A DNA stretch of 64,000 nt from Capronia americana (taxonomy: Eukaryota > Ascomycota > Eurotiomycetes > Chaetothyriales > Herpotrichiellaceae): positions 1,612,001-1,676,000 of the forward strand of contig JADWQD010000002.1 in NCBI GenBank assembly GCA_016110215.1, in the 5' to 3' direction. This document shows positions 44,650 to 55,367 of this stretch, piece after piece. Position numbers and translations under genes: made by a program. The stretch's first letter is position 1; each line of letters begins with the position of its first letter. A model generated the notes under the pieces. The model searched no databases. It saw only the letters and a program-made list of their open reading frames with translations, and was not told where the DNA came from.

Positions 44650-45778
44650 TCATTTCTTGCTTGATGATGTCCCCGATTGCTGCTGCTGCTGCTGGATCTG
44701 CGCCATCTTGGCCCGCGCACTCCGACTGCCTCCCAGTTTCGGACCTCTTGATTCCGTCACCGCGGCCCCTTTCGTCTGAGTGGTAGATTTGGTCCTGCTT
44801 CTCCTCTCTGCCATGGCGTCCATGAATTCCTGACGAAACTTTTCGGCGAAGCGCTCATCGTCATCGGCCTCGGCGTCTTCTCCGCCTCCGCCATCCCGTC
44901 TGGTGACATCTCTAAGTTCTGGCGTACTCGTGTCGTACATATCAATCTTGTTCTCGTGCAAGAATTGCTCGATGAGGGCATCTCGAGCAAGGTCTTCGCT
45001 GTTCCTTCGCTTTCTCGGTCGTGGTTTCATTGGCTTGCCGTCTCGGCCAAGACGGGGTTTTCGAGGCTTTGGTGGCTTGTCCTCGTCCTCGACTGGAGCT
45101 TGACCTGCCTTGACACGTTCGAGTGCAGCTTGTGTACGGGCAAGATTGAGGTGGTGGGCAGATGTCCCTAGGTCAACTTCGGCTAATTGACGAGCCGCGG
45201 TCGGGTTCGCTGATGCTATTTTCTCGTTCGTGGAATTTCGATCATTGAAGATCGTTGCATCTTGCTCGAAGCTGTCGGCTTGAAGTCGTTGCAAGCTGGA
45301 AATAGGTGCGTTCCGTCTTCTAGCTAATTCGGAATCTATGAATGCAACCCTTACCTTGTTAGCTAGCTGAATTCAGTATCGAGGGAGAGGTTGGTAGGGG
45401 CACGAACATATGCTTGTCGACATCGACCGCCTGACCGGTGCTTCCGACGAAGCGGTCTGTGATTTCGATAGGTTTTGCTTCGCTCTCGTCAGATCTTACC
45501 AGTGCTGTTGACGTGTTCCCGTCGGCTTGATGAATCGCTTTCCTATTCGAGAACTGAACGCCTGTGACGGGCCTCCGCACTTGTTTTCTTGGTCGTACCA
45601 GGGTTGAACTTCCAGCGTCAACTTCCTCCTGATCGTTTTGGTTGCTCTCGTTCGGTAGCTCCGCGCTTTCGTCGGCACTAGGAGCTGACGGCTGCTGCCT
45701 GGAATCGGGCGATATGTCTTCTCGCGGTCGAGTGAACTTTCTGCGTTTCGCGACTCTGAAGACCGGAACTCCATCCAT
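44650..45778 (-). CDS. tls1: Tls1 / HCA59 (C9orf78) family protein
   Basis: Two exons (45778-45408 and 45295-44650) give about 338 residues. The start, MDGVPVFRVAKRRKFTRPRE, is the conserved basic N-terminus of the hep59 family. The middle motif DRFVGSTGQAVDVDKH resembles the family TGQ-VxDKHM box, and the C-terminal half has EVDLGTSAHHLNLART, KPRLGRDGKPMKPR and FLHENKIDMYD, also family marks. Fission yeast Tls1 acts in pre-mRNA splicing, including of shelterin transcripts, and affects telomere length; human C9orf78 is a spliceosome-associated protein. The tail is Lys/Arg/Gln-rich. The intron donor that keeps frame is GTTCGT, which is unusual; a better donor (GTAAGG) 53 bp downstream lies after an in-frame stop. 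The exon boundary is therefore less certain than the gene. Confidence 0.82.
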
Positions 45779-46167
45779 CCTTGGTATCGTACCAGAATCA
45801 AGCAGGTGCGGATCACCCCGTCAGCGGGAATGCGATACTTGTGGGCAATTGCGAGCCGTCGCATACGCTTCGAGCTTTGAAACACGAGAGGTAGGTCAAT
45901 CCGGTAGCTTATGTTTTTCTTTTCCAATCGATATCCAATTCATTCTTCTGATTCAGCTCTGCTCATTAGAGAGTTTAAGGTTGATGGTGGCGTACCGAGT
46001 CGTCTTCCTGAGCTCGTCTCTTCTGGTCACGTGAATTAACTTGGCAATTTCAATGCCCTCGTCGCGCGACCATCGGGGACTTTTTTATTCAAAACGACAC
46101 TGCTACTTCACGACTTCATCTAAGGCTCTCTGATCCTCTCCGCGTCCCCTCCTTCCCTAGACACGAC
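45779..46167. promoter_or_regulatory. divergent promoter region, tls1 / mrpl12
   Basis: Two genes start in opposite directions with 389 bp between ATGs. The promoter assignment is from orientation. No specific site is claimed. Confidence 0.45.
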
Positions 46168-46868
46168 ATGTCTTCACAAATACCCTCCGCAACGTACCGT
46201 TGCTGCCAGCTCGCAGCTCGAACGCAAAAGCAAAGCCTCTCATCTCAATGCCTCCGACTCTCCTCCACAAGCTCCGTAAACCAGCAGAGGCGAAGGAACA
46301 ACTTTAAGCAGTCAAGAAGATGGCAGTCAACGGATGCAGCAACTGCATCTACAAACCCTAAGATCACTGGAATCGTCGACCAAATATCTCAATTGACATT
46401 GCTGGAGACTGCTGATTTGGTTGCAAGCTTGAAGGTACGTGGTTACATTTTGCAGACCCTCGAGTCTGTCCATCTCTCCTGTGGCATTCTGTTCCCATTC
46501 TATATGCGTACCTGCTCACATTCCGATCATAGTCCCGACTCAACATTCCCGACATGGCCTTCGCAGCTCCAGCTGCAGCGTCTGCGGCAGGTGGCGCAGC
46601 AGCTCCGGCCGCCGAGGCAGAGCCCGAAGAAGCAGCACCCGCACCCGCTGAGAAGACGATGTTTACGTTGAAACTCGAGTCCTTCGACGCAGCCGCGAAA
46701 CCCAAGGTCATCAAGGAGGTAAAGGGTCTGCTCGGGCTATCACTCGTTGACTCGAAGAAGTTCGTAGAGAGCGCGCCGAAGCAGATGAAGGAGGGTGTTC
46801 CGAAGGAGGACGCAGAGAAGATTGTTGCGGCAATGAAAGCATTGGGCGCTGTCGTCTCGATGTCGTGA
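46168..46868 (+). CDS. mrpl12: Mitochondrial large-subunit ribosomal protein bL12m (L7/L12)
   Basis: Two exons (46168-46434, 46533-46868) encode 200 residues. The first about 55 residues are Ser/Arg/Gln-rich without acids, a mitochondrial presequence. The N-terminal dimerisation helix region (VDQISQLTLLETADLVASLK) joins across the intron to SRLNIPDMAF. A flexible Ala/Pro/Glu hinge follows, then the globular C-terminal domain (TMFTLKLESFDAAAKPKVIK, LGLSLVDSKKFVESAPKQMK, EDAEKIVAAMKALGAVV). This is the stalk protein that recruits translation factors on the mitoribosome. Confidence 0.95.
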
Positions 46869-47649
46869 AAGACCAAGCGTGTCGGCTGGTGAAGGGATAG
46901 ACGCGCGGAACAGAGCTAGGGACTACCTACCGAAAACCCCTGCTGATCGCGGTTTGCGACCAAGGTGCGGAATGGCACCTGCTTTACGGCTCATGGTGCC
47001 CAGAAGACAGATGGAGAACGAAATTCGCAGCATGCGGCGGTCGTGCCAACTATTCATCTGCCCACTCTGGAGTTCCAGTTTCAATGTGAGATCCTTCGTT
47101 CAGAGGATGTTGTACTTATACTATGGCCTGGTAAAGAGATTGGGAACAAGATGCAGACTGTACATTTCAAGCTTCGGCCGTTCACGCACAGGAGAACTCA
47201 TCCTGGCTCCCCTTTTGCATGTTGACACGCCAAAGCACTTACGCAAGACCAGTACACCCTGCCGACGATCCTAGACCAGGAGGAATGTCACCCCATCATC
47301 ACTAACACTTGCTCCGCTCGGAGTTGCAAGAATGCTACCCCAAAATGAAAGGACATACTGGAGTTTGACCAAGTTAGGCGGTAGGGTGTGAGGCGAGGTC
47401 AGTCCCCCTGATATTCAGCATACTCCAAACTGCTCCATTTCGATCTCATGACTTTTGTCTGCTCCTATCACCGAGCTGGAGATTCAGCATAACAAGCTGC
47501 TAAACAGTGCGGCCAGTCCGATATCCGTCCTTTGGATTAGTTTTTACCTGTTCATTTTACACCCACTACAAGCCTCGATGAGCCTGCTTTGCCCGGCAAG
47601 ACCATCATTAAATGAAGTGCTCAGGTGCTCGGCTGAATGAGGTTCGAAG
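46869..47649. other. intergenic
   Basis: 3' flank of the ribosomal protein gene. Two overlapping open frames of 86-131 codons show no domain and end in random sequence; I do not call them. Confidence 0.5.
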
Positions 47650-48178
47650 ATGTCCACATTGAACGAGCCTGCGAGCAAGGACGAGCTGCACTGGGGTCAG
47701 ATATCATTGCATGACCAGCACTCAGGCGTCTCTAGTAAAGGTAGGGAAGGGTCGTCCGATCGCGAGCCAGATGATCAGAACTCTGGGAAATGTGGCTGCT
47801 CCTGGCATAGTCCAAACACGTTACTTCTACTGGTGAGTCTATCTTCCGTTGAACCCATTCGTACTCGTCACATTGCTTCCAAGTGGCTCATCCCTAGTAT
47901 CTGTTGGTCTCCAGATCGGCAAACCCCGGGTCCTGCTCTCCCATATGTATCAGGCCCACTGGACCATCCCATTCGACTATAACCACGGTGCTGTCAGCAA
48001 CGTCGTCCTCGATTTCATCAAGCCTTCTGGCAACAAGGTCCAGTTGACCACATCCGGCAGCAGCAACCCGTTCCGCCAACTCTGTATGACGCCCGCCGAC
48101 CACAACGGCATCAGAGTCGACCTCCGTCAACCCAGTGGTACCATGACTTTAAATTGCACTTGTGAAAAGAGACAGTAG
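47650..48178 (+). CDS. hypothetical small protein, two exons
   Basis: Exons 47650-47832 and 47915-48178 join in phase across an 82-bp intron (donor CTG|GTGAGT, acceptor CTCCAG|ATC) to give about 148 residues. The first exon (MSTLNEPASKDELHWGQISL) is polar. The second (IGKPRVLLSHMYQAHWTIPF, VSNVVLDFIKPSGNKVQLTT) looks like folded protein with alternating hydrophobics and ends CTCEKRQ. I do not recognise the family. There is no signal peptide or membrane helix. The splice sites and matching phase are the main support; a longer upstream exon or a different first exon is possible. Confidence 0.45.
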
Positions 48179-48840
48179 CAGTGCATATGCCGGCAACAGC
48201 AACAGCAACCGTTATTTCTCATCTTTCTGCATAATGACCACATATCTTTGCAGCTGCCAATAAGCTGTACAACTACTGTCTGGGCACCTCGTCCCCACAA
48301 TGTGGAGGAGTAAAGACTGCGAGGAAATGCCACTGACTGAGTGCGCGTGTATTAGACCCCGGTTTCCGAGCTGAGAGTGCAGCGATATGGTCATGTTCAG
48401 GGTGGCGGACACCGGCAAACAGTTGAGATCAGGACGAGATGGCGGAGGAAGATTCCGAAACTATCTGGGTGAGTCCTCAAAATTGGTACGTCGAGGCAAC
48501 AGGTCGTCCTGTTGAACAGAACAGGGAAAGGGATGACAGGCTGAGTGAATGTGAATAGGGCTTGCGTCTGATGATTCTTTCAACCACCCATTGCAGAGAA
48601 AGTAACGCCTCGTTCCTATGTGTCCATGCAGGTATGGCGTGTATGGTCATTGCTGCTCTTGTGAGGCTTCTTCGCTTTCCGTCGCTCGGTCCTTTCTGGT
48701 AGTGAAGCTATCGGTTCGGCCAGCGAACAACTGCCACCGTGGATGGCGAGATCGAGTGCAGGACACGTCAGCTCAATACGAAGGAAGTCATGGATGTGGT
48801 TCTCGGAGGTAGGATCTCAATCTTGGCTCCCTCATTCGTT
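48179..48840. other. intergenic between convergent genes
   Basis: Shared 3' side of the small hypothetical gene and the P5C reductase gene. No coding signal seen. Confidence 0.5.
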
Positions 48841-49923
48841 TCACTGTCTCTCAAACCTCGTTCCATTAACACCACTAACGCCCTTCCCCAGCTGCGCCGC
48901 CACGACAGTCGCTTCCCTAACACTCCTGGCGACGGTGCCTCTGACTCTGCCCTCCTCTAACACAAGCAGTCCTCCAATCGTACACCCTCCCGGAGTGGAC
49001 ACCTTCTCCCTCACCAGCGCAGGATGCTCGCCATTTAACACCATGCCCGCAGTCCCTCGCATTGTCTGTGCCGCCATTAACTGTGCTTCCGCACGCGGCA
49101 ACCCCATCGCCACAGCCCCATCAGCTAGACTCTCGAGCATGAGTGCCAGAAACGCAGGCCCGGACCCACACAACGCGGTGCTCACATCCATCATACCGGG
49201 CGGGAGATGCACCACCCGTCCAATCCGTGTGAATATCCACTCCACGATACCTGACAACTCAGCCGGCAGAGGGGGCGAAGTGTTGGCAATGACGGTCATG
49301 CTTTCCCTCACAATCGCCGCCGTATTGGGCATGACTCTCACAATCCGACACGCATCGCTGGGTATGTTCGCGGGGTACGACTCGCCGTAGAGGACCCGGC
49401 CGATTTGCTCGACAGGCACACCCGCACATATTGAGATCAGAAGTTTCCCGGCGAGCGCTTCTTTGATGCCATCCTCGCTGAGGAGTTCCCCGACCATATA
49501 CGGTTTGCAGCCAAGGATTACTACATCGGCACTTTGTGTGCCCTTGACGTTTTCATTCTGTAAGACCGTCACCGAAGGCCGGTACGCTTGGACTGCCAAT
49601 TTTATGCGCTTGGCGGACTCCGGACGGCGGACGCAGGCGACGAAATTTGTGGGAGTGCGTTGAGGGATGGAGGGGCTTTCGGTGGTGGGTGTTGCGGTGC
49701 CGGAGTCGGGGTAGGCGGGGGAGGGGGCGTGGGAGAGCGTGGATTCGCTAAGGGAGGAGAGGATGCCGCTGAGGATGGCAATGCCGAGTGTACCTTTCTG
49801 AAGTCAGTGATCTAGCTACGCGAGGGTGGAGGCGGAGCACCTACCGCATCCCAGAACTGTCAGAGTCATGCCGTTGGAGGAGTCGCCGTTGATGCCATTG
49901 GGCACTCGGAGCACGGTCGCCAT
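48841..49923 (-). CDS. pro3: Pyrroline-5-carboxylate reductase
   Basis: Two exons (49923-49845 and 49793-48841) give about 343 residues. The Rossmann start GMTLTVLGCG-TLGIAILSGI is rebuilt across a 51-bp intron and binds NAD(P)H. Later come DVVILGCKPYMVGELL, ISICAGVPVEQI, RVMPNTAAIVRESMTVI and the family signature LCGSGPAFLALMLESLADGA followed by TMRGTAGMVL and STPGGCTIGGLLVLEEGRVR. The enzyme does the last step of proline synthesis. A low-complexity Ser/Pro/Thr insert of about 35 residues follows the first beta strand; such an insert is not in the yeast enzyme. The gene is divergent from ctk3. Confidence 0.95.
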
Positions 49924-50446
49924 CTTCGGAATGATCGAGTGCAGGGAACAGCGCAGCAGATATGAGTTCAGAGCTCGGTAGCAAGGCGTTTCAAAGTGTT
50001 CACGCCCAACTCTTTCCTTACCGTGTAAAAGAACGAGAAGTCAAATGCGGGGATGAAAAAAATAAACCAAATTCCGGAAAGGCGAAAGGCGGAGAGCACT
50101 TTTCTTCCACCTTGGTCGACATGATCATCGCTCAAATCCGTCTGCAAGGCACACCAATGACATGACCTGCCTCGCCTGGCTCTACTCTGACGCCCGAACC
50201 AGTAGGCACAATTAAAACTGTATGTTGACTTGTCGTAGCGAACTTCCCTCCGAGTTGAAGCGCAGCGAGCGAGCACTGGGCTTCATTTTTGTTTGCTACC
50301 TATCCATTCCATTCCGTTCCGCTCCATCCCACCTCACGATGTGAACGGCGAGCCTGCAACTTTTCTTCCTCCATCTGATCTGCAGTAACCGCATCACCAC
50401 ACAAGGAAGCCTTTCGTTACAGTACCTCCCCTAACAGCAGCCCACC
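49924..50446. promoter_or_regulatory. divergent promoter region, pro3 / ctk3
   Basis: Both neighbouring genes start at its ends, 523 bp apart. Nothing coding is recognised. No specific site is claimed. Confidence 0.45.
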
Positions 50447-51241
50447 ATGGCCGACCCCTTCGAAGTCCGCATGCGATTCACAAACCTACTCTCCCACCTC
50501 TCGGCGTCCGCCACTGCCAGCATAAAGACCGCGCACTACGCCTTGAAACACCGCGACATGGACGAAGACCTGCACTCTTGCATCCTGGAGAACCTGGAGC
50601 GCGGGCACAACTCCAACATGAATAATAAAGCCAACATCATGTACTTCCTCGAGCATCACGCTGATCTCAATATGAAGGAGGGCGGACACGCAGCGTACAT
50701 AGAGATGGTGAAGCGGGACATCCTGCGGATCATCGAAGCTGTGGCGCAGAGCGGCGCGAACGTCAAGGTGGTGAGACGGGTGGTGACGGGGCTGGGGGAA
50801 AAGGGCGTGCTCTCCGCCGAGACCATGACCAGTATTGAGACCGGGTTGAAGGACAAGGAGGAGAAATTGGGCAAGTTGCTGGGTGACGAGGCCGAAGCCG
50901 GGGCGGGCGAAAACGCCGCAGAGGTCGTCACTGCAGATGGCGGTGCTCCGGAAGGAAGTCAGAGAGCCACTCCTCGAACCGGAACCGAACGCTCAAGTAG
51001 ACCTAATGGGGTCTCCAAAATGGACAAGAGAGCCATTGAACAGAGAATCGAGGAGGACCGAGAGCGCAACAAGCGATTGCGAGAGAGCGTGTGGACCGTT
51101 CCGGGTGATGATGATCAAGAACTGGACATGATGTGGGAAGAGGGTGCCACGTTGGGCCAAGATGAACATGACATTGCCGATGAAGAGGCGGAAGAGCGTC
51201 TTCAGTTCGTGAGCTATCATCGTGCTACACTGGGGACCTAG
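50447..51241 (+). CDS. ctk3: CTD kinase subunit gamma Ctk3
   Basis: Single exon, 264 residues. The N-terminal CID-like helical domain begins MADPFEVRMRFTNLLSHLSA and continues with YALKHRDMDEDLHSCILENL, NNKANIMYFLEHHADL and YIEMVKRDILRIIEAVAQ. The C-terminal coiled region has IEQRIEEDRERNKRLRESVW, typical of fungal Ctk3. With Ctk1 and Ctk2 it forms CTDK-I, which phosphorylates serine 2 of the RNA polymerase II tail. It lies tail-to-tail with hat1. Confidence 0.9.
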   Translation: MADPFEVRMRFTNLLSHLSASATASIKTAHYALKHRDMDEDLHSCILENLERGHNSNMNNKANIMYFLEHHADLNMKEGGHAAYIEMVKRDILRIIEAVAQSGANVKVVRRVVTGLGEKGVLSAETMTSIETGLKDKEEKLGKLLGDEAEAGAGENAAEVVTADGGAPEGSQRATPRTGTERSSRPNGVSKMDKRAIEQRIEEDRERNKRLRESVWTVPGDDDQELDMMWEEGATLGQDEHDIADEEAEERLQFVSYHRATLGT

Positions 51242-51562
51242 GGGGTTCGTGGCCTTGGATGGAAGAGCAACTCTCACCTCCAAGATCTCGCTCAACATTA
51301 CTTTCGATGAGCTGGCTGTACAGCCTCATCTGGTCATCACCATGGAACGGCACCATCCTCCAAGTCACTGAAACCAGTCCCTAGCAAAGAATGAGCCATG
51401 TTTGTCTTCTCCATCTTCTGGTCTCACGATCGTTATGGACAGCATCATAGCCTCAGCGTGCTCATATCACTCAGGATTACACCATTTGGTGAGGACGGCC
51501 TCCGGACTTTCCTCCATCGCGCCGAAGATTGCGCAAAGGTCAACATAGATCCGCGGCTCCTC
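51242..51562. other. intergenic between convergent ctk3 and hat1
   Basis: A 321-bp shared 3' region. No gene, and no obvious structured terminator. Confidence 0.5.
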
Positions 51563-53062
51563 CTAGGATCCAAGTTTAGCCTTCTTGGATGCGGGCTTGT
51601 CGCCATTCAGCTCATCCTCCTCCTCATCCTCCTCCTCATCGTCGATAACTTTTCTTCTCCGGCTTGTCGAGGATGAAGATGCTCCATTCCCATGCCGATC
51701 TGCCTCCTTGTTTTTCCTTAGGGCATACATCATGATCAGACCCTCGTACTCATCTTCCTGGCCACGAGCACTGTCCTCGATTTGAGGGTGTCGGTCTTCC
51801 AGCGGGATCTGCATCAGCACATCCTTATTCTTTCTTACAATGCGCTGCTTCAGCAATAGCCGCCACCAGTAATAGGCTCGGTCATCGGCATTGGGATTCC
51901 TAGCACCTCGGACCTTGAGACTGGTGAGGGAAGCTCCACCCGCTGCCCGTCGTGAGTAGGGTATCTGTGCGAGAAGATACATCTCAACCATGCGGGCGAA
52001 TTGACGACTTGCGATCTTGTTCTTGATCCGAATCTCTCGTAGCTGGTCGAGAGGAAGCAGTTTAGCGGTTGGTATTCCCTTCAGACGACCGCGCTCCAGG
52101 CTGGCGAAGGGTGATGAGTCGATCTTGATGTTGGCGGCTTCGAACTGTGGTCTCAGGGTCTCATAATCATTCATGTCGCGCAACTTGTCGAACTCTTCAC
52201 TCGGATCCTCGACCGTCAGTTCCAATATGGTGGGGTCTGCCATCGCCTCATCATAGATTGCCTGGTACAGAGCCGAGCCATGACCAGAGCTCTGGTAAGG
52301 TGGAGTGACCAAGAACTGTGATATCCGAAGCCGCGAGGAGAGTTTGTTGGGTGTGATGGATTCTGAGAAGGGAAAGGAAATGGGGACATGACCCTCCGCT
52401 GGTTTTTGGAATTTGTAAAAGCGGTAGGTTGTTGCATAGCCAACGAAGGAATATGGAGATGCGCGAGGTGTAGGCGGTTTCGATGCCTTGTGGTATGTGA
52501 GATAGACCCTCCATCTGTCTAGTGTCCAATCCACATCTTCGAGGTTGATAAATTGCCCGCCCTCGATGAAGAAGACAATCAAGATCTGGATGTTGTCGAC
52601 CAGGGTTCGCATTGGCATGTCAAGCAGTGAGCCAGCCCAGACCTCATAATGCTCACCACCTCTTGTGTACCTCTTGACGCACTCGCCGGGGGGTGTCCAT
52701 GCTGCTGCATCCGGATCGTCCTGCACCAGCGACTCGAATCCTCGCTCAAAGGCCGTGGGGGGAAGGAAATCACTGAACTTTTTGTTCAGATCAAGTGCGC
52801 TTGTTGCGCCAACTGTCTCGAATTTCTTCTCATATGAAATATTGATATGGGGTTGGAGGTTGTGTGCTGCGAACTGAATCTCAACATCTAGACCTTTGTA
52901 GCCAAAGATCTGTTCGGCCTTGCCAACAATTGGATAGGTGAACTCGGGATGGAAGTCGTGTCGCGTAATGAGCTTCTTATCCGGTCCAGGTTGGACAATC
53001 GAAACATGCACAGCCTCGTTCGCGCTGACCGTGACTGTGAATCTGTCAGTATTATCCATCAT
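51563..53062 (-). CDS. hat1: Histone acetyltransferase type B catalytic subunit Hat1
   Basis: Single exon, 499 residues from the first ATG (a second ATG follows at once). The N-terminal Hat1 domain has HDFHPEFTYPIVGKAEQIFG, then YKGLDVEIQFAAHNL; the GNAT core has RISQFLVTPPYQSSGHGSAL, where QSSGHG is the acetyl-CoA loop, and ILELTVEDPSEEFDKLRD. RKNKDVLMQIPLEDR follows. The C-terminus is a basic stretch (TSRRRKV), an acidic run and a KKAKLGS end, fitting a nuclear import signal. Hat1 with its RbAp46-type partner Hat2 acetylates newly made histone H4 on lysines 5 and 12. Confidence 0.95.
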   Translation of the reverse strand: MMDNTDRFTVTVSANEAVHVSIVQPGPDKKLITRHDFHPEFTYPIVGKAEQIFGYKGLDVEIQFAAHNLQPHINISYEKKFETVGATSALDLNKKFSDFLPPTAFERGFESLVQDDPDAAAWTPPGECVKRYTRGGEHYEVWAGSLLDMPMRTLVDNIQILIVFFIEGGQFINLEDVDWTLDRWRVYLTYHKASKPPTPRASPYSFVGYATTYRFYKFQKPAEGHVPISFPFSESITPNKLSSRLRISQFLVTPPYQSSGHGSALYQAIYDEAMADPTILELTVEDPSEEFDKLRDMNDYETLRPQFEAANIKIDSSPFASLERGRLKGIPTAKLLPLDQLREIRIKNKIASRQFARMVEMYLLAQIPYSRRAAGGASLTSLKVRGARNPNADDRAYYWWRLLLKQRIVRKNKDVLMQIPLEDRHPQIEDSARGQEDEYEGLIMMYALRKNKEADRHGNGASSSSTSRRRKVIDDEEEDEEEDELNGDKPASKKAKLGS

Positions 53063-55367
53063 CGACAGATGCGCAACTCTTACATTCTTCTGACAGAGTA
53101 GCCATTGTTGTCAAGGTCTCGCAAGATCGATCAGTTGTACCTCATACCATGTGCGGAGTTGCTGGGAAGGTAGTCGTGAGGTTAGAAGGACGAGTCTATT
53201 TGAAGAAGCAAAGATTGAATGTTTTGTCAGAAAGGAAGTGTTAACAATTGAGATAGAACAGAATACTTCGGTTGCTGATTGCGACGATTCGATTGCACTT
53301 CGCGAGGCAGCCTCGTCGCGATGAGCGCGTTTCGAGGAAAAAATGAAGCAGGTCTGACGAATGAATTTACGGGATCTGCCACCTCTGCAAGAAGCAACTG
53401 ACGCGATTTTGTACACAGCTTCATGGCTTCGACATGGCAGACCGATTCAAGTCCGCTATTGATTCGGATCCCAATTTCCGCCCATAAAGCATGTGTACAT
53501 TTCCAGATCCTCCGCTGACATTTTGGACGACCTCTGTGTGCTAACCATCTCTACTGCTCTTGATACCATCGACTTCTGATGGTGGTGCAAACCGGCATAT
53601 TTCCCACCTTAATTCCGCAAGTCATCTGGGACATGCATCTAACCAGGACCAACTCAGATTAAGGACGCAGGAAACCAACAATGTGCTCAGGCTGCGCGTC
53701 TTGACCGACTGGACATGCAGACAACAAAATTCATGTAATATTGGAAGACTCCGGAAAGCGACAGTCAGTGTCATGACTCGTATTGCTTCAGTCTGCATTC
53801 CGAGTTGGATTGGGCGGCGTGAAAGCTACCACCAGAAGACTGGGATAAGTTCCTGGATTTGTACAAGTCCCTGAACGACCAAACGACGCGGAACCCCCCA
53901 GGCCAACATTCGAGACCCTCTACTCGGTAGATTGGACGACCAATGGGCGCGACAAAGGTGATGGTGCCGTCACTATGGATATGTTCATGTCCAGAGCATA
54001 CTGGCTTGCAGCCTCTTAAAGGGGAAGGGGCCCGAAAGCAGGAATCACGGGAGGTAGCTCCCATGTACCCGGTACTCGGTACCTGGTATGTGGGAGGCGA
54101 GTAGACTGCAGCTCGCCATCTCCCTTCTGTCAATGTGAGATGACCGCCTTTCCGTTGCCCAAGGAGAAATTATTCCAGTTGAGTATTTTGCGTTGAGCCC
54201 AGTGGTGCGACAATTCTCATTCGTTTCGGCTCATAGTTAGGTCCAGGTATCTCCGAACGGGACAAATTGTTGCGGCAGTCTCGTATTCATGCTCCTCAAG
54301 CATCCGTCCCCCCCGATGCCCTGCGTTGTGCGTCGCTCTCGCCGGCTCATCGTCCACATGTCGATCTTTGCAGATAGGGTTATGCATCAAATCCTTCGTG
54401 ATCGACATACCGACTTGGGAAGAGGTAATATTCTGGCCCCTCTCCAACAATGTTGGAGGTTCTGACTTCTGCACTCTACGGGATACTTCTAGCAACGAGC
54501 GACACTTGCTAGGGAGACAGATGTAGTGCGTTTCACACGCTCAAGTTCGTGGGACGTTTCATTCCGACTCGCAAGCGATTATGTGAGCTCGCTGATGACC
54601 CGAAACCAGAAACACAGTAGTATCCCAATCAAACCTATTGGGTCCCCGGCAATCGCTAAACTCTGACGTTATTTGGTCAAAGTTTCGATCCTGGTTATCC
54701 GGGTTTTCGCTTGCTTGCCCTGTAAAGAGAGGGTGGGATACATCTCAGCTCGAAGCAAGTTCTGCTATCCTGACGCTTGAGAGGGTTGAAACGATCTCGC
54801 CGCCGTTGAATCGCGATGCGCAACACCTTGAAACAAATCAGCCTCTTCCGGGTTCCTCCCCCCAGTCCCCCTATGCACCCCGTGCGATAGGATACGCGTT
54901 TAACCGTGGAGGTGCCGGTGGAATACCATCCACTGACGACCCACTAGCTCGGGGTCTAGCCTGCAGCGATGCCTAAAATGGGATCCCTGGGGCACGGATG
55001 CGGGAGTCGAGACTCGAAGCGAGTCGTTGTCGCCCCCTCGAAATCCGCGTTCCCGACTCCAAGGGTCAGCCCTGCCTGCCCATTTTCCTGGGCCTGCGGC
55101 TGTACGAACCCACCTCCCTTCCCACCCGCAGCTAACTTGCAGCTTCAAGACCCATCGTCTGCCCCATCCTCCTCACCTCTCGGGTCTCCCTCCCTACCTT
55201 CTTGACCGCAGTTTACACGATACCAGAGATAGACGGCAACGTCTGGCCATGCTACCGCCGCGCCTCAGGACGCACATCGGATGTGTCACCTGTCACACAA
55301 CGTCCTAAACCACGACTCTCCGCAGCAGCAGTGCACAGACCCCATGGGTTAGTGCTGGATCGCCCGT
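53063..55367. other. 2.3-kb intergenic region
   Basis: No recognisable coding exons on either strand. The left end is the hat1 promoter, the right end the promoter of the rhodopsin-like gene. I see no repeats of note. Confidence 0.45.
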
